Below are positions 54,071-64,000 of a stretch of DNA of 64,000 bases, piece by piece. Below the pieces are notes generated by a model. The model saw nothing but the letters and a program-made list of their open reading frames with translations. It was not told the origin of the DNA and made no database searches. The stretch is from Effrenium voratum (taxonomy: Eukaryota; Sar; Dinophyceae; Suessiales; Symbiodiniaceae). The number at the start of each line of letters is the position of its first letter. Position 1 is the first letter of the stretch. The stretch covers positions 657,614 to 721,613 of the forward strand of contig CAUJNA010003242.1 in assembly GCA_963377175.1 (NCBI GenBank), written 5' to 3'. Position numbers and translations under genes: made by a program.

Positions 54071-55107
54071 GGTCAGGCGGTCGCTCCGTGCGGTCCAAAT
54101 CCTGTCGCTTAGTGCGGCGCAAATCCTGTCGCTTAGTGCGGCAGTCACTTTCACCTTCACGGGCCCGTTGAGCCCGTGTGGCCCGTTGAGCCCGTCGGGC
54201 CTGTTGGGCTTGTTGGGCCCGTTGGGGCTGTTGGGCTTGTTGGGCCCGTTGGGGCTGTTGGGACCGCTGGGGCTGTTGGGACTGCTGGGCCTGTTGGGAC
54301 CGTTGAGCCCGCTGTGCCCGTTGGGCCCGTTGGGCCTTGCGTTGGGCTTGAGCCCGTTGGGCCCGTTGGGCCTGTTGAGCCTGTTAGGCCCGCTGAGCCC
54401 GTTCGGACCGCTGAGCCCCCTGCTCTGGCTCTTCGTCTTGGCTCGCTTTACTTTTTCTTTACAATAACTTACATGTGTTTAGACACGTGCCAAAAAGTGT
54501 GGTTTTACCTGCATCGCGGAAGTTCGCGGAAGGTTCGCGGAAGGGCGAGGCGGAAGACCGTTTTTGGAACAAGGAAGATGGGGTAAACTCTCATGTATAT
54601 ATGTATGTTATGTTATTGTATTTTAGGCTATGTTGAGTCATGTTATGTTATGTTATGTTATGTTATGTTATGTTATGTGTGTAGTGTTATGTATTTTTTG
54701 TATTGTAACATAGTTTATTGTAATGTAATGTGATGTACGCGTGTGCGTATGTTATGTATGTTATGTATGCTCTGTACGCAAGTATGTATGTTCTGCATGT
54801 ATGTATGTAATGTATGTATGTATGTGTGTGTATGTATGTATGTATGTATGTATGTATGTACGTATGTACGTACGTATGTATGTATGTATGTATGTATTTA
54901 TGTTATGTTGCGCTATGTATGTATGTATGTAGGTAAGAAAGTTGTATGTATGTATGTAATGTATGTTGTGGTATGTATGAATGTATGTATGTATGTACCT
55001 ATGCTATGCTATGCTATGCTATGCTATGCTATGCTATGCTATGTATGTATGTATGTATGTATGTATGTATGTATGTATGTATGTATGTATGTATGTATGT
55101 ATGTATG

Positions 55108-55138
<31 letters not shown>

Positions 55139-55312
55139 TGTATGTATGTATGTATCTAATGTATGCATGTATGTATGTATGTATGTATGTATGTATAATA
55201 TATGTAATGTGTATGTATATTATGTATGTATGTAATGCAATGTAATGTAATGTAATGTAATGTAACTTATGTATGTATGTATGCAATGTATGTATGTATG
55301 TATGTATGTATG

Positions 55313-55343
<31 letters not shown>

Positions 55344-55700
55344 TGTATGTTGTATGTATGTATGCGTGTATGTAGTATGTATGTATGTATGTATGTATGT
55401 ATGTATGTGTGTTGTGTTGTGTTGTGTTGTGTTGTGTTGTGTTGTGTTGTGTTGTGTTGTGTTGTGTTATGTATGTATGTAAGTATGTAATGTATGTTTT
55501 GGTATGTATGTATGTATGTATGCATGTATGTATGTACGTATATGTGTATGTATGTATGTATGTATGTATGTTTGTATGTTTGTATGTTTGTATGTTTGTA
55601 TGTTTGTATGCATGCATGCATGTATGTGTGTGTGTTAATGTAGTGTAATGTGTGTAATATATGTAACGCAGCACAGTTCATTTGTGTAATGTAGTGTATG

Positions 55701-55731
<31 letters not shown>

Positions 55732-56146
55732 GTCTGTGTATGTGTGTATGTATGTATGTATGTATGTTTGTTTTGTATGTATGTATTTATGTATGTATGT
55801 ATATATGTAAGTCTGTGTATGTGTGTATGTATGTATGTATGTATGTATGTATGTTTGTTTTGTATGTATGTATGTATGTAGTGTGTAGTGTTATGTAATG
55901 TAATGTAATGTAGTGTAATGTAATGTCGTGTATGTATGTATGTTATGTATGCTATGTACATATGTATGTATGTGTGTTATGTGAGTATGTATGTAATGTA
56001 TGTATGTATGTATGTGTGTGTATGTGTCTGTGTATGTATGTATGCTATGCTATGCTGTGCTGTGCTATGCTATGCTATGCTATGCTATGCTATGCTATGC
56101 TACGCATGTATGTATGTATGTATGTATGTATGTATGTATGTGTGTG

Positions 56147-56178
<32 letters not shown>

Positions 56179-56632
56179 TGTATGTATGTATGTATGTACG
56201 CATATTTGTATGTATGTATGTATGTATGTATGTATGTATGTATGTTTGTATGCATGCATTATCAGTCTGTGTATGTGTTAATATAATGTAATGTGTGTAC
56301 TAGATGTATTGCAACGCAGTTCATGCGTGTACTGCAACTTAATGTATGTTTGTGTTGGGCCCGTCGGGACCGCTGGGCCCGTTGGGCCCGTTGAGCCCGT
56401 TGGGCCCGTTGATTCCGTTGAGCCCGTTGGGCCCGTTAAGCCCGTTGGGCCTGTGGGCCCGTTGGGAGCTTTGGCCTGTTGAGTTCGTTGGGCCCATTGA
56501 GCGGGTTGGGATTGTCGAGCCCATTGAGCGCGTTGGGCCCGTTGATTTTATTGAACTGACCGGTTTAACACCTGGGTTCTGACTGCACTAAGTGACGGGT
56601 TTTTTGCTGCACTAAGTGACCTGTTTAACACT
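54071..56632. repeat. Large tandem duplication, copy 1
   Basis: Starts GGTCAGGCGGTCGCTCCGTG and contains two CGCTTAGTGCGGC units, a 9-bp GGGCCCGTT-type minisatellite (54,180-54,420), a unique-looking stretch with ACCTGCATCGCGGAAG (about 54,500), and about 1.7 kb of (ATGT)n, (ATGCT)n and (GTTGT)n. It ends with a second GGGCCCGTT block (56,353-56,560). Repeated with small differences from 56,633. Confidence 0.75.
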
Positions 56633-57679
56633 GGTCAGGCGGTCGCTCCGTGCGGTCCAAATCCTGTCGGTTAGTGCGGCGCAAATCCTGTCGCTTAGTG
56701 CGGCAGTCACTTTCACCTTCACGGGCCCGTTGAGCCCGTGTGGCCCGTTGAGCAGGCCCAACGGGCCCAACGGGCTCAAGCCCAACGCAAGGCCCAACGG
56801 GCACAGCGGGCTCAACGGTCCCAACAGGCCCAGCAGTCCCAACAGCCCCAGCGGTCCCAACAGCCCCAACGGGCCCAACAAGCCCAACAGCCCCAACGGG
56901 CCCAACAAGCCCAACAGGCCCGACGGTTGAGCCTGTTAGGCCCGCTGAGCCCGTTCGGACCGCTGAGCCCCCTGCTCTGGCTCTTCGTCTTGGCTCGCTT
57001 TACTTTTTCTTTACAATAACTTACATGTGTTTAGACACGTGCCAAAAAAGGTGGTTTTACCTGCATCGCGGAAGTTCGCGGAAGGTTCGCGGAAGGCGAG
57101 GCGGAAGACCGTTTTTGGAACAAGGATGATGGGGTAAACTCTCATGTATATATGTATGTTATGTTATTGTATTTTAGGCTATGTTGAGTCATGTTATGTT
57201 ATGTTATGTTATGTTATGTTATGTGTGTAGTGTTATGTATTTTTTGTATTGTAACATAGTTTATTGTAATGTAATGTGATGTACGCGTGTGCGTATGTTA
57301 TGTATGTTATGTATGCTCTGTACGCAAGTATGTATGTTCTGCATGTATGTATGTAATGTATGTATGTATGTGTGTGTATGTATGTATGTATGTATGTATG
57401 TGTGTGTATGTACGTACGTACGTATGTATGTATGTATGTATGTATGTATTTATGTTATGTTGCGCTATGTATGTATGTATGTAGGTAAGAAAGTTGTATG
57501 TATGTATGTATGTAATGTATGTTGTGGTATGTATGAATGTATGTATGTATGTATCTATGCTGTGCTATGCTGTGCTATGCTGTGCTATGCTATGTATGTA
57601 ATGTATGTATGTATGTATGTATGTATGTATGTATGTATGTATGTATGTATGTATGTATGTATGTATGTATGTATGTATG

Positions 57680-57710
<31 letters not shown>

Positions 57711-57746
57711 TGTATGTATGTGTATGTATGTATGTATGTATGTATG

Positions 57747-57777
<31 letters not shown>

Positions 57778-57837
57778 TGTATGTAATGTATGTATGTATG
57801 TATGTAATGTATGTATGTATGTATGTATGTATGTATG

Positions 57838-57868
<31 letters not shown>

Positions 57869-58011
57869 TGTATGTATGTATGTATGTATGTATGTAATGT
57901 ATGTATGTATGTATGTATGTATGTATGTATGTATGTATGTATGTATGTATGTATGTATGTATGTATGTATGTATGTATGTATGTGTGTATGTATGTATGT
58001 ATGTATGTATG

Positions 58012-58042
<31 letters not shown>

Positions 58043-58862
58043 TGTATGTATGTATGTATGTATGCGTGTATGTATGTATGTATGTATGTATGTATGTATG
58101 TATGTATGTGTGTTGTGTTGTGTTGTGTTGTGTTGTGTTGTGTTGTGTTGTGTTGTGTTGTGTTGTGTTATGTATGTATGTAAGTATGTAATGTATGTTT
58201 TGGTATGTATGTATGTATGTATGTATGTATGTATGCATGTATGTATGTACGTATATGTGTATGTATGTATGTATGTATGTATGTGTATGTTTGTATGTTT
58301 GTATGTTTGTATGCATGCATGCATGTATGTGTGTGTTAATGTAGTGTAATGTGTGTAATATATGTAACGCAGCACAGTTCATTTGTGTAATGTAGTGTAT
58401 GTATGTATGTATGTATGTATGTATGTATGTCTGTGTATGTGTGTATGTATGTATGTATGTATGTTTGTTTTGTATGTATGTATGTATGTAGTGTGTAGTG
58501 TTGTGTAATGTAATGTAATGTAGTGTAATGTATGTATGTATGTATGTATGTATGTATGTATGTATGTATGTATGTATGTATGTATGTATGTATGTATGTA
58601 TGTATGTATGTATGTATGTATGTATGTATGTATGTATGTATGTATGTATGTATGTATGTATGTATGTATGTATGTATGTATGTATGTATGTATGTATGTA
58701 TGTATGTATGTATGTATGTATGTATGTATGTATGTATGTATGTATGTATGTATGTATGTATGTATGTATGTATGTATGTATGTATGTATGTATGTATGTA
58801 TGTATGTATGTATGTATGTATGTATGTATGTATGTATGTATGTATGTATGTATGTATGTATG

Positions 58863-58893
<31 letters not shown>

Positions 58894-59300
58894 TGTAATG
58901 TATGTATGTATGTATGTATGTATGTATGTATGTATGTATGTTTGTATGCATGCATTATCAGTCTGTGCATGTGTTAATGTAATGTAATGTGTGTACTAGA
59001 TGTATTGCAACGCAGTTCATGCGTGTACTGCAACTTAATGTATGTTTGTGTTGGGCCCGTCGGGACCGCTGGGCCCGTTGGGCCCGTTGAGCCCGTTGGG
59101 CCCGTTGATTCCGTTGAGCCCGTTGGGCCCGTTAAGCCCGTTGGGCCTGTGGGCCCGTTGGGAGCTTTGGCCTGTTGAGTTCGTTGGGCCCATTGAGCGC
59201 GTTGGGCCCGTTGATTTTATTGAACTGACCGGTTTAACACCTGGGTTCTGACTGCACTAAGTGACGGGTTTTTTGCTGCACTAAGTGACCTGTTTAACAC
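56633..59300. repeat. Large tandem duplication, copy 2, with an internal inversion
   Basis: Offsets to copy 1 are 2,562 bases at the left, 2,552 around ACCTGCATCGCGGAAG and 2,696 at the right, so the copies differ mainly in simple-repeat length. Bases about 56,754-56,925 are the reverse complement of about 54,191-54,375 in copy 1, whereas both flanks keep the direct orientation. A pure (ATGT)n run covers about 58,525-58,890. Confidence 0.75.
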
Positions 59301-59355
59301 TTGGGTTCTGACTGCACTAAGTGACGGATTTTTTGCTGCACTAAGTGACCTGCTG
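59230..59355. repeat. About 59-bp direct repeat with CTGCACTAAGTGAC units
   Basis: Two adjacent copies of GGGTTCTGACTGCACTAAGT plus GACGG, TTTTTTGCTG and CACTAAGTGACCTG; a single copy lies at the end of the first large duplication (about 56,573-56,630). Confidence 0.6.
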
Positions 59356-59670
59356 ACCCTAGTCTGCTTGCTCCCTGCAAAGTCATGGGACATACGTTCA
59401 ACGCGTTCCACTCGATAAATTGGTGCCGACCGCTTGGGCAATCATTCCGGTGGCCGAAAGCAACCCGACTTAGCTAGAACCCATTCAATTGAATGGGGTC
59501 ACACAAAAAAGGCCAACCTTTGACATGTGAGGGACTGGCAGTGGATATGCCATGTAAATAACCTCGTATATCTTCTTGGACTGTCACGCAAGCATGTAAA
59601 ACGAAAAGAAAGAAACCAAATGATACCGCTTATTGCTGGCTCTGCTTGTTCCCACGGCTGTCGAGCCAAG

Positions 59671-59768
59671 GCTACATTGAGTGTGCCTCTGAAGGCGGCA
59701 ACTGCTCCTGTGCAGACGGGGTCGTGCTTTACGGCCGGCCAACCTTGGGTCTGTCTCTCAGCGACGCG
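59671..59768 (+). CDS. Exon-like segment with Cys-rich GxCxCxxGxVxYG-type motif
   Basis: After CCAAG|G it reads GYIECASEGGNCSCADGVV and LYGRPTLGLSLSDA, ending at a GTGAGT donor. The motif EGGxCxCxDGxVxYG recalls short cysteine-containing repeats that I associate with dinoflagellate and other algal proteins. That is a weak recollection, not a match. Good splice signals support an exon. Confidence 0.45.
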
Positions 59769-62700
59769 GTGAGTTTGCCGCGGCTTCAATCAAGAGGGGT
59801 GTGTCTTCTTCTAGGGGACCCCCTAACAAGGATACCGTACCCATAAACAAAGACACCCGGCACATAAGACCCCTCTTGTCTTCCATCCCCACAGCCAGAC
59901 AGCCAGACGTCCATTTCTCTCGGCTAAAGGCCTAGCATCCAAGCAATACAACTGCGCAAACCAGGATTCACGTCAATACCGCGACAACCTGACCAAGTCG
60001 GGTAGTAAACCAACACGTCACACAGCCATGCGGATGCTGGTCAAACTGCAGGATTGGGTCTTGCTAGGCATGTTATGGTTTGCCACTCGCTTCAACTTCA
60101 GGCACGGGAATGACAATGTTTGAGCAGAGCCGAGCATGAATTGGGGCTTCTTGGATTTCTCGTGTTGGCTTTGAGATGGCCATTTGACATGAACTTAAAC
60201 TTGGTTTCTCTTAATGGTGGACCCCATCTTTGTGTCGTTTCACAGGACAACCAAAAAGAGGCACTTCATGGTAGGGGGTCCAGTACTTCGAGAGGCCTGC
60301 CGAACAGCAATCCATTGGCAGCTGAGGGGAGTGGCGGGAGCTGCGGGTTGATGGCTCGACGCTCTGCACCGCAACTCTGCTGGGGTCCTAGTTTTTGAGT
60401 TTTTGGGGAGGCGATGTGGCTATGGGGCATAACCTATGGCTCCATTTTGGGGTGGATGAACATCTATTTGCCACCTGTGATATCCACTACAGGGTTTGGA
60501 CCCACAGGCATGTGGGCAGGTGCCAGTCCTTGCCATTGGGGCTGCAGGAAGTCCCAGCCTGCGGATTAGGGATCCCCCGATTTGAACAACCCAGATTCGC
60601 TCCAAATGATTGCGATTTTTCATTAGGGGCATTACGTGTTCTCCGGGGCCGCTCCGGTTTTGGGGAAAAGGAGGGCACTTCTTCTTTGTCGACTTGGGCT
60701 ATTATCTTGGGCGTGACCAACTAGGTACTTGCGGCTGTTTGGAACAAGCGTGGGACGCTCTCTTGGCCTCTCCCCAAGGGAAATCAGGAATTCTTGGGTC
60801 ACTTTCTGCGACACCAAGAAAACTGCCCCCTGGACATCGATAAAGTCGAATGACCCATTCCAGCATTTCTATCAACCGACCCAAACCAAGCGCCCTCCCC
60901 TCCCACCAACAGACATGGAAGTTCACAGGCTCCCTTTCCTGGAGGAACATTGTTTTCCATGAGGATCCATAAGGTGTGTGTGTGTGTGAGTGTGTGTGTG
61001 TGAGTTTGTGCGAGTGCATTTGTCTGCGTTTCTTCCGCGGGGAAATGCAGGGGCTCATCTGCCTTGACACTGCCTTATGCGCCATTTAGAAGTGTGCCGC
61101 TTGGGAATATGAAAGAACAATCGCGGAATATTGCATGCAGCCATGGGCTTTCCAGACAAGAGCCCTTTGAGATGTTGGTGGTTCCCCTAGTTGTTCGAAT
61201 CGGTGCCCCCAGTACAGAAGGGGTGTCTCAAAATGCGAGGGTCCTGTTTGGCTTCCCTTTGGATGCCAACAAAACTGAGTTTCACCCTTTGGAGAAACCC
61301 TGGAAATGAGATCCATCTTGAAGTTTAGCTGTGAGAGGAAAGAACGTCATGCCAGAGCGCTCAGCGCGGGAAGCAGGGCTCAGAAGGCCTTTCAAGTTGA
61401 AATTGCGAGCTCAGCTTTGGGTGATACAAGCTCACCATGATGATGGTCCTTTACTTCAGTGTCCCGCAATGCCGGGTGAACGCAGTGACGTTACATGTCC
61501 CATCTAAGTTCATTTTGGCTTTCCATTTGGGAAGGGGAACTGCGCCAAAGCCAATGCGCAAGTCAAAGGATGGACGGATCGTGTGCCACGTACCATGCAT
61601 GTTCACTGTTTGGCTTCTTTGGCTCAGTTCCAATTGCCCATGGTTCCAGTTTTTGTCTTGGAGCTTTGGGGTCTGGGTTTGTCATTTGGCAGACCCATTA
61701 GGTCCCTTAATTTATCTTTGGCAAAGTGCGGGTCGATGAATTAGGGTGCACATATGTCACCGCCCCATTTTATGTGTCATTGACCCCGGATAAATACACC
61801 CGATTGCCACTAACAGGGGACACCTCCCCGCCCTATGGGCGGTAGACAGTCGCCCGTACATCACTAACCACATGCCGTCGCTCGAGGTTCGACACCACCC
61901 CGGCGCCGGAAGGGGAGACCAACGTGTGCCGGTGTTATTCCCTGAACTGGCGCAGGCCTCAGGTTTCCCCGTGTTTCTGGGGGACATGGGGCCGAGATCT
62001 AGGATTCTCACAACGCAAAGAGGCTCAATAATATTCCCATGTCCTCCTGGGAAATCCTGGGGGAACAAGTCAAAACAAAAAATGACAATGGCTTATATGA
62101 ACCTGTGGGCCATTATGCAACAACTAGGAATCATACCAGGGGTTCACATCCGAAGGTGGACATTCAGCCAAAAGAAGGATTCCAGCTCTCCGCTGTGGGG
62201 GTGGAGGGTGGGGTAGGGGTAAGTTCGAGCGATTTCTGCGGGTTCCCGATTTCCGCTTGGGAATTCAATCTTTTTTGTTCAGATGAATTCTCCTTATCCT
62301 TAATCGGATTAGTAATTTCGAGCCTCCGCTTCCTTTGGAGCATGAGTCATGGCTTTCCTTTTTGGATAATAGTTTCAGCTTAGCTCGGGGTCACCCTGTA
62401 CTTCCCCCTACCATAGCCTCAAAGTTATGGCGATCAGAGGCACATCATTCTGGATAAATCTCACCTCTCTGGCCTTTCATTTGAAGTCTGCACAAGCCCT
62501 GCTTGCAGATTCAGATTGCCTGCGGCCCGTCTTGAATTCTGCGCGACGGATTCATCAGCATTCCTTTGAAAATGTTTGGATCCCTTGCTTCCATTTTGGT
62601 GTTGTTAAAAAAGGAAACCAAATGGAAACCTCCACTTTGGAGGGTCCCTATGGCAGCCACACCCTGGCCCCGAGGTGCAATAGAAACAACGTGGACGCCA

Positions 62701-63867
62701 TGGTCTTCGACCCAAGCCACCGGCGCGGCCCCAAGTTGTCCATGTGGCCTTGTCGTTTTTTGGAGTTGGTTCCTCTTGATTTAGGAACGCCGAAATCCGT
62801 TTTAGGGGGATCCAAATCCCAAAAAAGGAACACACACACACACACCTGATTGTGTGAACCCCTGCCCAGTTTACATAAGATTAGGAAATGCCAGGGGTTG
62901 GAAGGGTGCAGATATTCAGCCTACGGGTGGTCGAAGTATATCGAGCTTACGATCCTGGGGGTAGGATGGGCGAGAAGCCAGAAAGGTGTTTTGTTTCCAT
63001 TTGTGAAGTATAGTAATTTGCCCGAATGGGTTGTTCATCGTGGGATGCTGTGCAAGTTGGTTGTCCTCTTGTCTGCGAATCCCAAGTTGCCACCGCACGG
63101 GTCGCCAGGGGGTCGTGCAGCAGGCTGTCGCGGGGAGTCTCGCCATTGGGGTTCTTAGGCTCTCAAAAACATGGGCTTGTTTCCCCAAATAGGGAATCCT
63201 TTGAAACCCCAAACCCTGCGCCCAATACTTCCCCTTCAAACATCGCCCCGCCAAAAGGCAACTCACTTTGAACTTGTCCCAACATGTGCTGTTTAAAATC
63301 AGCAAAAGGGGACATAGGGAACCCTGCCAAACGGGAAACCCTCCAAAAGGACATGGTGCAAGCCATGGGACGCTGGGCTGACTGGCCCAGGAGGAGAAAT
63401 GCCCTGGGCACACCTGGGAAGAATCTTCACCAGCGCCGGCGCTGGTGTGGCCGATGCCCTGGCAGAATTCTCTAAGATCCCACCCTCCATTCCCGGATGG
63501 CTTTCTCTACCCCCAAGCCAGTACTGCCAGGAGAAAACGGCTCTAGATGAACAAAACTAGTGCAAGCCTGCGCTTAGCACCAAATCCATAGAATGCCTCC
63601 AACCTCTGAGAGTCTTTTTTGTTTTCCACGATCTCTGGCCAGCTTAAGTTCAGATTTGTTTGGGGGGCTTAAGATGCAACCATCTTCCAGATGGTTCAGA
63701 ATCTCAACCACAATATTGATCCTTGTTTTCGGTGCCGGCGCCTGAACCGCCCCATGCGTTTCTATAGGTTTTTCTGGTCAGCAGCTTTCCAGAGCCGCTT
63801 TGTTCTCAGATTTCATTGGGATTCATGGTCAGGCGCCGGCTTTTCGCCGATGTTTGGCAGGACTTCC
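59769..63867. other. Host spacer, no gene assigned
   Basis: Mid-GC DNA, a short GT-rich tract near 60,975-61,010 and a CA tract near 62,830. The frame at about 62,605-62,760 (TLEGPYGSHTLAPRCNRNN) is weakly coding-like. Nothing else stands out. Confidence 0.3.
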
Positions 63868-64000
63868 GTCTAACTGCGTGCGCGCAAGTAACGCTCAGTG
63901 TCACGCGCAGCAATGCTCATAGTCATCCACATGAGAAGCACATCCGCCCGACTGCGTGCGCGCAGCGATGCTTATAGTCATGCACATGATAAACACGTCC
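63868..64000. repeat. Start of a tandem repeat at the right edge
   Basis: ACTGCGTGCGCGCA recurs about 80 bases apart, each time followed by GC(A/G)ATGCT(C/T)ATAGTCAT and CACATGA. The array runs off the window. Confidence 0.5.

Noticed and set aside
54012..54586. Collagen-like GPVGPVG/GPLGPLG ORFs
   Set aside because: Frames of a 9-bp GGGCCCGTT minisatellite; the related block in the second copy is inverted, which argues against coding constraint.
54741..58987. Long MYVC and HTYI ORFs, up to 461 codons
   Set aside because: All derive from (ATGT)n arrays open in several frames on both strands.

Overview
The window joins two kinds of DNA. Bases 1 to about 13,660 are AT-rich, intron-free and densely packed with short-spaced genes. 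They carry a virus-like gene set: a double-jelly-roll-type major capsid protein, a penton-like minor capsid protein, an A32/FtsK-type packaging ATPase, a capsid-block lipase, a GIY-YIG nuclease, a fibre protein with an S74 chaperone domain, and many small zinc-finger or coiled-coil proteins. This is the layout of a polinton-like virus (PLV) of a protist. No polymerase, helicase or integrase is visible. The element runs off the left edge of the window, so only its morphogenesis half and right flank are seen.

From about 13,790 onward the base composition is near 50% GC, exons are short and introns long, and simple repeats are abundant. The clearest host gene is a calcium-dependent-protein-kinase-like gene on the plus strand (about 14,491-23,457, ten exons seen). 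Its introns use GT, GC and GA donors, nearly always with AG|G at the acceptor. Unusual donors of this kind, a 12-base match to the 3' end of the dinoflagellate spliced leader near 28,440, and all recognisable exons on one strand point to a dinoflagellate nucleus. I infer this; no rRNA or marker gene is present.

Layout: 28-4,041, minus-strand viral operon (penton-like, zinc-finger protein, frameshifted S74 fibre, small basic protein). 4,129-10,327, plus-strand viral block (lipase, GIY-YIG nuclease, zinc-finger protein, major capsid protein, several unknown virion-like proteins). 10,357-11,385, minus-strand ATPase and small zinc-finger protein. 11,447-11,625, a GC-richer block of hairpins, possibly a structured RNA. 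11,678-13,327, five small genes. 13,331-13,801, an AT minisatellite bounded by a 13-bp inverted repeat. 14,491-23,457, the kinase gene. 27-36 kb, exon-like segments of one or more unidentified genes. 36-54 kb, mostly non-coding, with a few exon-like pieces. 54-59.4 kb, a tandemly duplicated block of about 2.6 kb rich in simple repeats, with an internal inversion in one copy. 59.7-64 kb, one exon-like piece and little else.

The kinase gene is visible only from the end of its catalytic domain onward. Its earlier exons are not found between the virus and the first visible exon, so the viral element may sit inside a kinase intron, or the gene may be truncated. Viral genes are mostly intact (one homopolymer frameshift), which suggests a recent insertion, or an assembly join that still has to be excluded.
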